NCBI RefSeq assembly: GCF_017921975.2
Contig: NZ_JAGEMO020000042.1
Span: 17,565 to 81,564 of the forward strand
Direction of reading: 5' to 3'
DNA from: Hymenobacter terricola
GTDB lineage: Bacteria > Bacteroidota > Bacteroidia > Cytophagales > Hymenobacteraceae
Length of the DNA: 64,000 nucleotides
Position numbers and translations under genes: made by a program. Below the pieces are notes generated by a model. That model searched no databases. It was not told the origin of the DNA and saw only the letters and a program-made list of their open reading frames with translations. How positions within the stretch are numbered: the stretch's first letter is position 1; each line of letters begins with the position of its first letter. Of this stretch, positions 1 through 8,578 are shown piece after piece.

Positions 1-530
1 TCAACTACTACATCGGCCAGGGCCTGGCCCCCGCTGGCCGCGGCTACGCGCCGGCAAAACTCCGTCCAGGTGGCTTCCTGCATCAGCTTGCCGCCGCCGA
101 GGGTGTCGTAGGCTAAGGCCACCAGCCCGTCGCGCGAGCGGGCCGAGGAACGGATTTCAAACCGCAGCGCGTCGGGCCGGCCATCCAGGTAGTGCGTTTC
201 GAAGCGGATGCGGCCCGCCTCGGGGTGGCCTTCGAGGGTGATAAATTCAAAAAAAGTCGCGCCCACGTCGGTCACGCGCACGCTGCCGTCCCACGGGCCC
301 AGTATTTTAATCTGGAATTCGTCGCCGATTTTCAGTGGCCCTTCCTGCCCGTCTTTGCGCTTGAAGTCGGCCAGCAGCTCGGGCGAGAAGCTCGGCAGCT
401 TGGTTTGTACCTCGCTCATTAGCTGGGCGGGAGTGCAACGGGGACGGGCCACATCAATGAAGTAGCGCCGCTCCAGCCACGGCCCGGAACCTTGAGTGAC
501 TGGCTGTTCGGAATGCTGGTCGTTTGCCAT
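1..530 (-). CDS. DUF1990 (UPF0548)-like protein, 3' end outside window
   Basis: An open minus-strand frame runs from an ATG at 528-530 to the left edge without a stop, so at least 176 residues are present and the C-terminus is missing. The translation has the pattern of the DUF1990/UPF0548 family: an IGDEF segment near residue 68, then EGHPEAGRIRFE near residue 98, which matches the family's GHPExGExxF signature, then a run rich in basic and small residues (SSARSRDG). No signal peptide or membrane segment is visible. The start is divergent from endonuclease V with about 80 bases between them, so the two probably have back-to-back promoters. Biochemical function of the family is unknown. Family assignment is by motif resemblance only; the open frame itself is secure. 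Confidence 0.55.
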   Translation of the reverse strand, partial: MANDQHSEQPVTQGSGPWLERRYFIDVARPRCTPAQLMSEVQTKLPSFSPELLADFKRKDGQEGPLKIGDEFQIKILGPWDGSVRVTDVGATFFEFITLEGHPEAGRIRFETHYLDGRPDALRFEIRSSARSRDGLVALAYDTLGGGKLMQEATWTEFCRRVAAASGGQALADVVV

Positions 531-609
531 GGTAGTGTTAGTCAGTGGCAACGTATACGCCGGGCGGCCCCGTAAGATGCTGTATTCCGTTCATTCACTT
601 GCCTCTCCA

Positions 610-1299
610 ATGGCTTACTACCGCCCGCCCGGCCCCCCACCCGACCCCGCCCTCGTCCGAACCCTCACCCAGCAGCAGCACGAAATGCGCCAGCGCGTGC
701 GCCTCGGGCCGCTGCCCCGGGAGCCGCGCCTCATCGCGGGCTGCGACTCGTCCTTTCCCACGCCCGACGCCATTCTATCGGTGTTTGTGGTGCTGAAATT
801 TCCATCGCTGGAACTGGTTGAGAAAGTCTATAACTATGGCCCCGTCGACATGCCCTACGTGCCCGGTTTCCTCTCCTTTCGCGAAGCGCCGAACGTCATC
901 CACGCCTTCGCCAAGCTCCAAAACCAGCCCGATGTGATTATGGTGGACGGCCACGGCATTGCGCACCCGCGCCGCATGGGCATCGCCGCGCACCTTGGCG
1001 TGCTCCTCGACATGCCCACTTTCGGCGTGGCCAAACAGAAGCTGACGGGCGTTTTCACGGAGCCCGGGATGGAGCGCGGCAGCGTAACGCCCCTCACCGA
1101 TGCCAAAACCGGCGAGTTGATTGGCGAAGTCATCCGCAGCAAAGACAAGGTGCTGCCGCTGTTCGTGAGCCCCGGCCACCGCTGCGACCAGGCCACCGCC
1201 ACGCGCCTCACGCTGGCCTGCCTGCGCGGCTACAAACTGCCGGAACCCACAAGGTTAGCTGACCATTGGGCCGAACAATTTAAGAAAGAAGTGCGCTAA
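610..1299 (+). CDS. nfi: Endonuclease V (deoxyinosine 3' endonuclease)
   Basis: Endonuclease V cuts DNA one phosphodiester 3' of deoxyinosine, starting repair of deaminated adenine. The 229-residue product is close to the E. coli length (223). Expected catalytic acids are visible: D46 in AGCDSSF, E92 in PYVPGFLSFRE and D113 in MVDGHGIAHPRR. The PYVPG wedge and the DGHGxAHPRRxGxAxHLG block are nearly invariant in the family. I chose the ATG at 610 because homology begins shortly after it; the frame extends upstream to 496 but that part encodes nothing family-like and overlaps the divergent promoter region. It appears to be a single-gene unit; the next genes on this strand are unrelated. Confidence 0.94.
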   Translation: MAYYRPPGPPPDPALVRTLTQQQHEMRQRVRLGPLPREPRLIAGCDSSFPTPDAILSVFVVLKFPSLELVEKVYNYGPVDMPYVPGFLSFREAPNVIHAFAKLQNQPDVIMVDGHGIAHPRRMGIAAHLGVLLDMPTFGVAKQKLTGVFTEPGMERGSVTPLTDAKTGELIGEVIRSKDKVLPLFVSPGHRCDQATATRLTLACLRGYKLPEPTRLADHWAEQFKKEVR

Positions 1300-1536
1300 C
1301 TACCGAATCAAAAAACTACCGAATCAAAACTGCCATAACGAGCTTGTCTGGTGCGACTCGCGAACCAAAAAGGGCCGACCGGCACGGCCTGCCCTTTTCC
1401 AGGTGATGGCGCTGGAGGGGGCGCAGGTGGCGGCACTAATCCCGCTGCTGTCAACATCGGAATGGCATTCAAAGTCTTCGGTACCAGCATACTGGTGGCT
1501 ACACGCGTGGGCCAGCCGGGGCCCAGTGCCTTCAGC

Positions 1537-1720
1537 ATGGAGGCCAGCCTGGTGCCCGCTACCGAGGCGGCACACGTCATCCTCCACCAGCTGAAAGGGC
1601 GGGCCGAGCTGCTGCTCACTGACCTCAACGGCCGCCAGGCCTGGCCTGGCCATGGGTATCTATCTGCTGAAACCCGCACGCGGGAAGGCAGCGCACGATC
1701 CCGCCTCGTGAAAGAACAGG
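1537..1720 (+). pseudogene. Relic of a type IX secretion C-terminal sorting domain
   Basis: The 436 bases between nfi and the next gene hold no intact gene. Within them, one frame reads VPATEAAHVILHQ then GRAELLLTDLNGRQ (about 1552-1640), which resembles the start of a type A sorting domain (PNPATxxxxxxF then AxLxLTDLxGRxV). A second frame reads GIYLLKPARGK (about 1656-1690), the usual GxYLLxxxxG turn, and the first frame then reads RLVKE (about 1703-1717), the usual C-terminal ending. The pieces are in the right order but in two frames, with no open frame joining them to a catalytic domain. I infer a decayed gene end. The stretch 1300-1536 holds nothing I can identify. It could be chance, since each piece is short. 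Confidence 0.4.
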
Positions 1721-1735
1721 CATTTTTCCTACGCA

Positions 1736-2617
1736 TCATCGCGGTGCGGGAAAGTGGTGCACGGCCTGTTGCAGGGTCGCCAACGATTCCGCCACTGGCG
1801 TTGCATGGCAGCCCAGCAATTGGGCCACGGCCGCAAATACGGCTTGCTTCCCTTGTGCCTGCGTCAAAATCCCGGAGTCCAACGGCAGCTGCTGCGACTT
1901 GGAGAGCTTCTGGCCGGCTGCGTTGGTCAGCAGCGGGTGATGATAAAACTGAACCCGCAAAGCGTTAAATACGGCCGTTTCCGACAGCTGGCTGGCCAGC
2001 CAAAGCTGCGCGGCGGTACTGGGCTTCAAATCCAGTCCGCGCACAATCATATTGGTGCCAAGGCGCAGGTCATCCACCACCGAAGCTACCTGATAAGCCG
2101 CTACGCCGTCTTTTTTGCGAATCACGAAGTCCGGCATTAGTGAGCCGAGCGGCACAGTAATTTGGCCCTGCCAGGCATCAGGCAAGCTGATTTCGGTGCC
2201 TGGCGCAACATGCGCCCGCCACGCCGCGCCGGGCGTTTCGAGGGAAACGGCTGCTTCCGTTCCGTTGGTGCGCGAGCGCGTGCTGGCCCGCACGAGGCCG
2301 GGCCGTTGGGCCAGCCGCCGCAGCACGGCGTTGTAGTCGGGCAGGTGCAGCAGCTGCGAGTGGTGGCGCAGAAAATCATCGGGGCCGGTGGGGCCGTGGT
2401 CGTAATCGATGCCCAGCCAGTCGATGACGCGGAAAATATTATCGAGGTACGCCGGGCGCAGGCGGGCGCGGTCCAGGTCGTCGATGCGCAGGTGCAAGGT
2501 GCCGCCCGTCCGCCGCGTAAGCAGCCAGGTCAGCACAAAATTCACGGCATTGCCGAGGTGCAGAAAACCGCTGGGCGTGGGCGCGAGGCGCGAAACAACG
2601 GGCAGCTTTTCCGGCAT
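1736..2617 (-). CDS. GluQ-like glutamyl-tRNA synthetase paralogue
   Basis: Class I aminoacyl-tRNA synthetase catalytic domain of the glutamyl type, 293 residues, too short to carry the anticodon-binding domain of GltX. This is the architecture of glutamyl-Q tRNA(Asp) synthetase, which attaches glutamate to queuosine in the anticodon of tRNA(Asp). The HIGH-type motif is SGFLHLGNA near residue 19 and the KMSKS-type motif is QKLSKSQ near residue 237. The zinc site typical of GluQ (CxC before a Tyr...Cys pair) is not seen: at the matching place the protein reads RASTRSR, with Ser and Arg where Cys would be expected. The ATG at 2617 (MPEKLPVV) is preferred over an upstream alternative start at 2632. 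It ends 21 bases past the stop of the VOC gene transcribed just upstream. Confidence 0.78.
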   Translation of the reverse strand: MPEKLPVVSRLAPTPSGFLHLGNAVNFVLTWLLTRRTGGTLHLRIDDLDRARLRPAYLDNIFRVIDWLGIDYDHGPTGPDDFLRHHSQLLHLPDYNAVLRRLAQRPGLVRASTRSRTNGTEAAVSLETPGAAWRAHVAPGTEISLPDAWQGQITVPLGSLMPDFVIRKKDGVAAYQVASVVDDLRLGTNMIVRGLDLKPSTAAQLWLASQLSETAVFNALRVQFYHHPLLTNAAGQKLSKSQQLPLDSGILTQAQGKQAVFAAVAQLLGCHATPVAESLATLQQAVHHFPAPR

Positions 2618-2638
2618 TTTCAGCAATAACAAGCCCGG

Positions 2639-3031
2639 CTACAGGCTCCAATCGGCGTATTGAAGCACCACGCGGTAGCCATCGGGGTCTTCAAAAGTAC
2701 ACCCTTGCAGGTTCCAGTAAGGGTTGTACGATGTCACGGGCGAGTAACCGGCTGCTATCATGCGCTCGACGGCGGCGTGCCAGATTTCGTGGTCGGGCAG
2801 GTAGAAAACGAGCAGGTTATCCGGCGTTGGGGCCCGGCCCACAGTGTGGCCGGGCTGGTGCGTGAATTCGAGATGGTAGGGCGCTTGCAGCAGGCCCACC
2901 ATCACGCCCGAAAACCCGTCGTGGTCAGTGAAAGACATCAAGTGATGCAGGCCCAGGCCATCACAATAAAACCGAAGCAGAGCCGTCAGGTTGTCGGTGG
3001 GCCGAGCAACGCGGAGCGTGGGGGTAATCAT
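2639..3031 (-). CDS. VOC superfamily protein (glyoxalase/bleomycin resistance fold)
   Basis: A 130-residue protein with the two beta-alpha-beta-beta-beta modules of the vicinal oxygen chelate fold. It opens with TLRVARPTDNLTALLRFYCDGLGL, typical of the first module, and the second module ends with FEDPDGYRVVLQ, the common ExPDGxxxxL signature. Candidate metal ligands are an H near residue 29-30 (LHHLM), an E at EFTH and the E of FEDPDG, but the substrate cannot be told from sequence. No signal peptide; cytoplasmic. It is transcribed toward the GluQ-like gene with a 21-base gap, so the two may be co-transcribed. Members of this family include glyoxalases, dioxygenases and antibiotic-binding proteins. 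Confidence 0.85.
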   Translation of the reverse strand: MITPTLRVARPTDNLTALLRFYCDGLGLHHLMSFTDHDGFSGVMVGLLQAPYHLEFTHQPGHTVGRAPTPDNLLVFYLPDHEIWHAAVERMIAAGYSPVTSYNPYWNLQGCTFEDPDGYRVVLQYADWSL

Positions 3032-3130
3032 GGCAATTTGGGAAAAAGGCGCCGATTAACCCGCACCTTCCGAGAGCTAATTAAACCAGAGCCTTAGCAC
3101 CAGGTCTTCCTAATAATACAACAGACCGCC

Positions 3131-4477
3131 GTGAAAAATTTTATAATGATGAGAAATACTTTACTTTTTCTAGGATTTTTATTTCTAATGCTGCCCGTTC
3201 GCGTCGCAAAAGCCCAACCCTCAGCCCTCTACTTTCCGCCCGCCACGGGCACTACCTGGGCCACCACCACGCCCGCCACCCTGGGCTGGTGCCAGCCGCA
3301 GCTCGATTCACTCCTGGCCTTTGCGGGCCGCAAAAGCAGCAAGTCGCTGCTTATCCTGAAGGACGGCCGCATGGTGGTGGAGCATTACTACGGCACCTAC
3401 ACCGCCGATTCGGCCTGGTACTGGGCCTCGGCGGGCAAGTCGCTCACGGCCACGCTGGTGGGCCTGGCGCAGCAGGATGGCATTTTGAGCCTCAACGACA
3501 GCACCTCGCGCTATCTCGGCCGCTGGACCAGCGCCACCCGCCCGCAGCAGCGCCAGATTCTCATCCGTCACCAACTCACGATGACCACCGGGCTCGACGA
3601 CTCGCCGCCCGCGCCCTGCGACAACGAGAGCACCACGCCCGGCTGCCTGCTCTACCTCGCCCCGCCCGCCACGCGCTGGGCTTACCACACCGGCGCCTAC
3701 CGCACCCTGCAGGACGTGCTGGTGCAGGCCAGCGGCGCGGCCAATATAACCACCTACACCAGCCAGCGCCTGGGCACCCGCATCGGCATGACGGGCCTGT
3801 GGGCCAACGATGTATTCTACAGCAAGGCCCGCAGCATGGCCCGCTTCGGCCTGTTCATCCTGGCGCGGGGCTCCTGGAACGGCACCCAAATCCTGACCGA
3901 TACGGCCTACTTCCGCCGCATGACCACGCCCAGCCAAACCATCAACCGCAGCTACGGCTACCTCTGGTGGCTCAACGGCCAGAGCAGCTACCGCCTGCCC
4001 GGCTCACAGTTCAATTTCCCCGGCGCGGTTATCCCCTCGGCCCCGGCCGACATGATTGCCGCCCTTGGCAAAAACGACCAGAAGGTGTACGTGGTGCCCA
4101 GCCTGGGACTGGTGGTGGTGCGCCAGGGCAATACCGCCGGGGCCAGCCGCCTGGCCGCCTCGTCGTTTGACAACGAACTCTGGACCAAAATCATGGCCGT
4201 GTTCTGCCGCCCCACCGCCACTGCGGCTGCGGCCGAGGCCGCCGGCTTCCTGGCCTTCCCCAACCCCGCCACCGAAACCCTGACCCTGCGCCAGCCGGCC
4301 AAAACCGCCGCTGCCGTGCGGCTGCTCGACGCCCTGGGCCGCGAAATAGTGCACCAATCAACGACCGGAGCAGAAACGTCCGTTTCGGTCGCCATGCTCG
4401 CCCCCGGCCTTTATACCGCGCAATGGCTGGATGGCAGCGGGCGCATCCTGATGAGCCGGAAGGTGGCGCGCCAGTAG
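3131..4477 (+). CDS. Secreted serine hydrolase (beta-lactamase/PBP4-like) with type IX sorting domain
   Basis: 448 residues. Residues 1-28 form a signal peptide ending VAKAQ. The catalytic part (about 50-355) belongs to the class C beta-lactamase-like serine hydrolases: the SxxK motif is SAGK with S100 and K103, followed by helix-rich sequence with DxxxxxYLGRW and a later LWWLNG segment. The last 80 residues start FLAFPNPATETLTL and contain VRLLDALGRE and APGLYTAQW, the pattern of a type A C-terminal sorting domain, so the protein is probably exported by the PorU/PorV system encoded at 28-34 kb. The substrate is unknown; family members include esterases, D-amino acid amidases and peptidases. 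The start at 3131 gives a normal signal peptide; a second Met six residues in is also possible. Confidence 0.87.
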   Translation: MKNFIMMRNTLLFLGFLFLMLPVRVAKAQPSALYFPPATGTTWATTTPATLGWCQPQLDSLLAFAGRKSSKSLLILKDGRMVVEHYYGTYTADSAWYWASAGKSLTATLVGLAQQDGILSLNDSTSRYLGRWTSATRPQQRQILIRHQLTMTTGLDDSPPAPCDNESTTPGCLLYLAPPATRWAYHTGAYRTLQDVLVQASGAANITTYTSQRLGTRIGMTGLWANDVFYSKARSMARFGLFILARGSWNGTQILTDTAYFRRMTTPSQTINRSYGYLWWLNGQSSYRLPGSQFNFPGAVIPSAPADMIAALGKNDQKVYVVPSLGLVVVRQGNTAGASRLAASSFDNELWTKIMAVFCRPTATAAAAEAAGFLAFPNPATETLTLRQPAKTAAAVRLLDALGREIVHQSTTGAETSVSVAMLAPGLYTAQWLDGSGRILMSRKVARQ

Positions 4478-4579
4478 AAGTTCCACAAAAAGGGCGGTGC
4501 CTTGCTGGTCAGTGCGTAAGTTTGCGGTCAATTTGCGGGCCGGTTTCCCGGCCCCGCTGCTGCCCTCCTGCTATTGCCG

Positions 4580-6046
4580 ATGCTGACTGCTGTCCTGCTT
4601 TTCCTCCCTTTGGCCGCCGCGCTGCTGCTGCTATTCGTAAAGGGAGCCGCCGCCCGCGCCCTTGCTTTCGGGGCCTCGCTCCTTGAATTCGTCGTCGCGG
4701 CCTACGCCGCTTTCGACTTCACCCGCCACGGCTCAGCCGCCTATAACCTCAATTATAGCTGGATTCCGTCGGCCGGCATCACCTTCCACATCGGGCTCGA
4801 TGGGCTGAGCCTGTTGATGGTATTACTCACCACGTTCCTGGTTCCGCTGATATTGCTGTCGGCCTTCAAGCGCGACTACGACAACCCGTCGACCTTCTAC
4901 GCCCTCGTGCTGTTCATGCAGACGGGCCTGCTGGGCGTGTTTCTCTCGCTCGATGCCTTCCTGTTCTACTTCTTCTGGGAAGTGGCCCTCATTCCGATTT
5001 ACCTGCTGGCCGGGGCCTGGGGCGGCGAGCGCCGCATCGCCATCACCCTCAAGTTTTTCCTTTATACCGTCGTCGGCTCGCTGCTGATGCTGGCCGGCTT
5101 CGTGTACCTGTACCTGCAAACCGGCCCCGCCGCCGGCTCGCTGGCCCAGCACTCGTCGGAGCTGTCGGCTTTCTACAGCCTCAAGCTCAGCGCCTCGGAG
5201 CAGTCGTGGCTGTTCTGGCTGATTTTCGCGGCCTTCGCCGTGAAGATGCCCATCTTCCCCTTCCACACCTGGCAGCCCGATACGTATACCGAAGCGCCCG
5301 CGCCCGCCACCATGCTGCTCTCGGGCATCATGCTGAAAATGGGCATCTACGGCACCATGCGCTGGCTGCTGCCGGTGGTGCCGCTCGGCGTGAGCCAGTG
5401 GCAGAAGCCGGTTATCATCCTCTCCGTCATCGGCATTATCTACGGGGCCATCATCGCCATTCGCCAGCGCGATGTGAAGCGGCTCATGGCCTACTCGTCC
5501 CTCTCCCACGTGGGGCTGATGGCGGCCGGCGTGTTCTCGCTCACCCAAATCGGCCTGCAGGGCGCGGTGATTCAGATGCTGGCCCACGGCGTGAACATCG
5601 TCGGCATGTTCTTCGTGGCCGATGCCATTGAGCGCCGCACCGGCACCCGCCACATCCCCGACCTCGGCGGTCTCACCCGCCGCACGCCCATTCTCTCGGT
5701 GTGCTTCCTGATAATGCTGCTCAGCACCGTGGCCCTGCCCCTCACCGGCGGGTTTGTGGGCGAGTTCCTGCTGCTGGCCGGGATGTACCAGTACAACGCC
5801 TGGGTGGGTGCCATTGCGGGCCTCACCATCATTTTCTCGGCCGTATACCTGCTGCGCATGTTCCAGCGCGTGATGCTCGGCCCCGATTCGTCCTTCTCCG
5901 AAACCATCACCGACCTCACCGGCGGCGAGCTGCTGATTATGGTGCCGCTCATCGTGCTGGTGTTCTGGATTGGTTTGTTTCCGAACACGTTCCTGCACAT
6001 CTCGGAGCCGGCCGTGACGAATATCCTGGCGCTGGTCGGGCGGTAA
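4580..6046 (+). CDS. nuoM: NADH-quinone oxidoreductase subunit M
   Basis: Antiporter-like membrane subunit of respiratory complex I, involved in proton translocation. The 488-residue product is hydrophobic throughout with about 14 membrane segments. Family marks include FFWEVALIPIYLL (the conserved Glu of TM5), KMPIFPFHTWQPDTYTEAP, KRLMAYSSLSHVGL and GGFVGEFLLLAG. The ATG at 4580 is used; a TTG two codons upstream is also in frame. nuoN follows, separated by a long palindrome. There is no nuoL upstream: the preceding gene is a secreted hydrolase about 100 bases away. nuoA-G lie 53 kb to the right, so complex I genes are split in this genome. Confidence 0.96.
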   Translation: MLTAVLLFLPLAAALLLLFVKGAAARALAFGASLLEFVVAAYAAFDFTRHGSAAYNLNYSWIPSAGITFHIGLDGLSLLMVLLTTFLVPLILLSAFKRDYDNPSTFYALVLFMQTGLLGVFLSLDAFLFYFFWEVALIPIYLLAGAWGGERRIAITLKFFLYTVVGSLLMLAGFVYLYLQTGPAAGSLAQHSSELSAFYSLKLSASEQSWLFWLIFAAFAVKMPIFPFHTWQPDTYTEAPAPATMLLSGIMLKMGIYGTMRWLLPVVPLGVSQWQKPVIILSVIGIIYGAIIAIRQRDVKRLMAYSSLSHVGLMAAGVFSLTQIGLQGAVIQMLAHGVNIVGMFFVADAIERRTGTRHIPDLGGLTRRTPILSVCFLIMLLSTVALPLTGGFVGEFLLLAGMYQYNAWVGAIAGLTIIFSAVYLLRMFQRVMLGPDSSFSETITDLTGGELLIMVPLIVLVFWIGLFPNTFLHISEPAVTNILALVGR

Positions 6047-6048
6047 AA

Positions 6049-6147
6049 GAACGTCATGCAGAGCGCAGCGAAGCATCTCGCTCGTATCGTTGAACGATTA
6101 AATTACTACCCCGAGCGAGATGCTTCGCTGCGCTCTGCATGACGTTC
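6049..6147. repeat. Palindromic intergenic element, GTCATG family, copy 1
   Basis: Two perfectly complementary 36-base arms, 6049-6084 and 6112-6147, flank a 27-base AT-rich centre. The outer end of each arm reads GAACGTCATGC. It begins two bases after the nuoM stop and ends 33 bases before the nuoN start. It would form a very stable hairpin in RNA or a cruciform in DNA. It shares outer arms and general design with copies at 10449, 14677, 15975, 28392, 40184 and 63819. Confidence 0.92.
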
Positions 6148-6180
6148 GCCGTCAGTCGGACGTTCTTATTTGAAGCCAAC

Positions 6181-7581
6181 ATGACCTCCATCATTCTCCT
6201 CTCCGTCTTCGGCATTCTCAACCTGTTCCTGGGCTTTTTGCGCTCGAATAAGGTGCTGCTGCCCGGCGCCATGCTGCTGCTGCTGGCCGTGTTCGGGGCC
6301 AATTATGCCGACTGGAACGTCGTGCACGCCCCCTACTTCAACAACATGCTGGTGGTGGACAACTACACGGTGGCCTTCACCGGCATCGTGCTATTGACGA
6401 CCATCCTGCTGCTGCCCTTCTCGCGCAGCTACGTGGTAGCGGGCGAGCCGAACCTGGCCGAATACTACGCCCTGCTCCTCTTCTCGCTGGTTGGGGCCAT
6501 CATGATGATTGGCTACGACCACCTGCTGATGCTTTTCGTGGGCATCGAAATCCTGAGCATCAGCATGTACGTGCTGGCCGGCAGCAACAAGCGCGACTCG
6601 CGCTCGAATGAAGCCGCGCTGAAATACTTCCTCATGGGCGCCTTTGCCACCGGCATTCTGCTCTTCGGCGTGGCGCTGCTGTATGGCGCCACGGGCACGT
6701 TTGTCCTCTCGCAGCTCGCCACGGCCGTAGCTAATCCGGCCAATGCCAGCCTGCAACCAATGCTCTACATCGGCATTCTGATGATGATTATCGGTATCGG
6801 CTTCAAGGTCTCGGCCGCGCCGTTCCACTTCTGGACGCCCGACGTGTACGAGGGCGCGCCCACCTTCTTCACCGCCTTCATGAGCACCGTGGTGAAAACG
6901 GCTGGTTTCGCCGCCTTCCTCAAGCTGCTGGCCGTGGCCCTGCCCGCCGCTCAGGGTTTCTGGATGCCCACCATTCAGGCCATGTGCGCCCTCACGCTGC
7001 TGCTCGGCAACGTGGGCGCGGCCGCCCAAACTAATACCAAGCGCATGCTGGCCTACTCCAGCGTGAGCCACGCCGGCTACCTGCTCATCGGCCTCGTGGC
7101 CAGCAAGGGCGTGCTGACTGGTGATGCTGCCAGCGGCATTTTCTTCTACTCGCTGGCCTATTCCATTGCCACGGTGGCCTCGTTCGGCGTGCTGAAACTG
7201 GTGAGCGACCACCGCCGGCACGACGGCTACGCCGGCCTCAACGGCCTGGGCAAAACCAACCCGCTGCTGGCCTTCGTGATGACGGCGTCCATGCTCTCGC
7301 TGGCCGGCATTCCGCTCACGGGCGGCTTCTTTGGGAAGTTCTTTTTGCTGGCGGCGGCCGTGGGCCAGGGCTACATCGGCCTCGTCGTGTTCGCCCTCAT
7401 CATGAGCATGGTGGGCCTGTACTACTACCTGCGGCCAATTATCGCCATGTACATGCAGCCCGCGCCGGAGGATGCCACGCCCGTTCCGGTGGATGGGATT
7501 CAGACGGTGACGCTCGTGGTGCTGGCCTTGCTCACCATTGCGCTGGGCATCGTACCGGGCTTTATGAGCGGCATTTTGTAG
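6181..7581 (+). CDS. nuoN: NADH-quinone oxidoreductase subunit N
   Basis: Second antiporter-like subunit of complex I, 466 residues, about 14 membrane segments. Diagnostic segments are LFVGIEILSISMYVLAG (conserved Glu in TM5), AAPFHFWTPDVYEGAP, KRMLAYSSVSHAGYLL and SLAGIPLTGGFFGKF. The ATG at 6181 is chosen because it begins MTSIILLSVFG, a normal NuoN start; the frame runs upstream to 6139 only through the arm of the palindromic element, which is unlikely to be coding. A strong terminator follows the stop, so nuoM-nuoN may be the end of a transcript. A quinone-side role alongside nuoM is expected from the family. Confidence 0.96.
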   Translation: MTSIILLSVFGILNLFLGFLRSNKVLLPGAMLLLLAVFGANYADWNVVHAPYFNNMLVVDNYTVAFTGIVLLTTILLLPFSRSYVVAGEPNLAEYYALLLFSLVGAIMMIGYDHLLMLFVGIEILSISMYVLAGSNKRDSRSNEAALKYFLMGAFATGILLFGVALLYGATGTFVLSQLATAVANPANASLQPMLYIGILMMIIGIGFKVSAAPFHFWTPDVYEGAPTFFTAFMSTVVKTAGFAAFLKLLAVALPAAQGFWMPTIQAMCALTLLLGNVGAAAQTNTKRMLAYSSVSHAGYLLIGLVASKGVLTGDAASGIFFYSLAYSIATVASFGVLKLVSDHRRHDGYAGLNGLGKTNPLLAFVMTASMLSLAGIPLTGGFFGKFFLLAAAVGQGYIGLVVFALIMSMVGLYYYLRPIIAMYMQPAPEDATPVPVDGIQTVTLVVLALLTIALGIVPGFMSGIL

Positions 7582-7600
7582 AATCGAATTTCGATTGAAT

Positions 7601-7636
7601 AAAAAAGGCGACCTATTCGGGTCGCCTTTTTTAATT
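7601..7636 (+). terminator. Rho-independent terminator after nuoN
   Basis: GGCGACC (7607-7613) pairs with GGTCGCC (7620-7626) around a 6-base loop and is followed by six T. An A run precedes the stem, so the hairpin could act in both directions. It starts 20 bases after the nuoN stop. Confidence 0.85.
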
Positions 7637-7710
7637 TGTTTGGGGTTGTTCTAAAGTCCTGGAAGCACCTACCTTCAGACCTGATTTCGACAACAAACCG
7701 GCTGCTTCTG

Positions 7711-8556
7711 ATGCTTCGTCTACCCCTTCGCGCTCTGACAGGAATCCTGCTCATCTGGTCGTTAGCAGTTGGCTGCGAAAGCAAGAAAGCTCCGGTAACT
7801 ACTGAAACACCAGCTTCGGCAGCTGCATCGAAGCTGCTGACCGATACCATTGCCGCTGCTCCCGTCACTACTGCTGATACGGTAACTGAAGTGGCGCAGG
7901 AATCCCCTTCAGGCGATGTGCCCGCACTGCATATCCCGTTTGAGGAACGCAAGACGGTAGCGCCGGGCCTGGTCGTTATTGTCAAGTCTATCCGCCCGGC
8001 GGATACGGCTATTATTCGTGAGCCGAGCGACTTGAAACTGACTTTTACCATCAAGCGCAATAACAAGGTTGTCTACCGCGACACTGCTAATGACGGCTTG
8101 ATGTACGATTACTATGCGATGCCGAGCACCAAGAAGCTTTATCCAATCTGGGTATCAACTGGTGAGGGCAATGGTGAACTACTCGTTGCTTTCAACAACC
8201 GTCCATCCCTTGAATTAGCCCGACGTTTCTACATTCTCAATGGCCAGGTAGCAAAAATTGATACGCTGCCGGCATTCAATGGTCCTGCTAAGGACTGGGA
8301 CCAGGATGGTAAGCTGGAATACAATGGAATCGAGGATTCCGGCGAAGTATGGGCCGATGAACAAGGGCACCATCGGATTGCGTACAATCCTGCACTGTAT
8401 TATGAAATCCGCCCTGTAGGTCTAGTGCTTGATTCGGCCCTTACGGAACGTAAAGCGCGGGCAGACTACGGCGTCTTTCAAGGATTTCATTACGCTGGAA
8501 GTCCTGGCGTTTTATTCAGCAAACTGCCCAAGAATAGCCGCTTGCGGCAACCATGA
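7711..8556 (+). CDS. Putative lipoprotein of unknown function
   Basis: 281 residues starting MLRLPLRALTGILLIW with a lipoprotein-type signal ending LAVGC (Cys near residue 21). A Ser/Thr/Ala-rich linker of about 40 residues follows, then a folded region with many beta-strand-like stretches. Near residue 190 the sequence GPAKDWDQDGKLEYNG has a Dx(D/N)xDG-type calcium-binding look, as in EF-hand or dockerin loops. I do not recognise a named family. The frame opens at 7636, but the lipobox geometry supports the ATG at 7711. GC content and codon use are lower than in neighbouring genes. It is followed 22 bases later by a VanX-like gene. Confidence 0.7.
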   Translation: MLRLPLRALTGILLIWSLAVGCESKKAPVTTETPASAAASKLLTDTIAAAPVTTADTVTEVAQESPSGDVPALHIPFEERKTVAPGLVVIVKSIRPADTAIIREPSDLKLTFTIKRNNKVVYRDTANDGLMYDYYAMPSTKKLYPIWVSTGEGNGELLVAFNNRPSLELARRFYILNGQVAKIDTLPAFNGPAKDWDQDGKLEYNGIEDSGEVWADEQGHHRIAYNPALYYEIRPVGLVLDSALTERKARADYGVFQGFHYAGSPGVLFSKLPKNSRLRQP

Positions 8557-8578
8557 ATCAACGGAGAAACAAGCTTAA

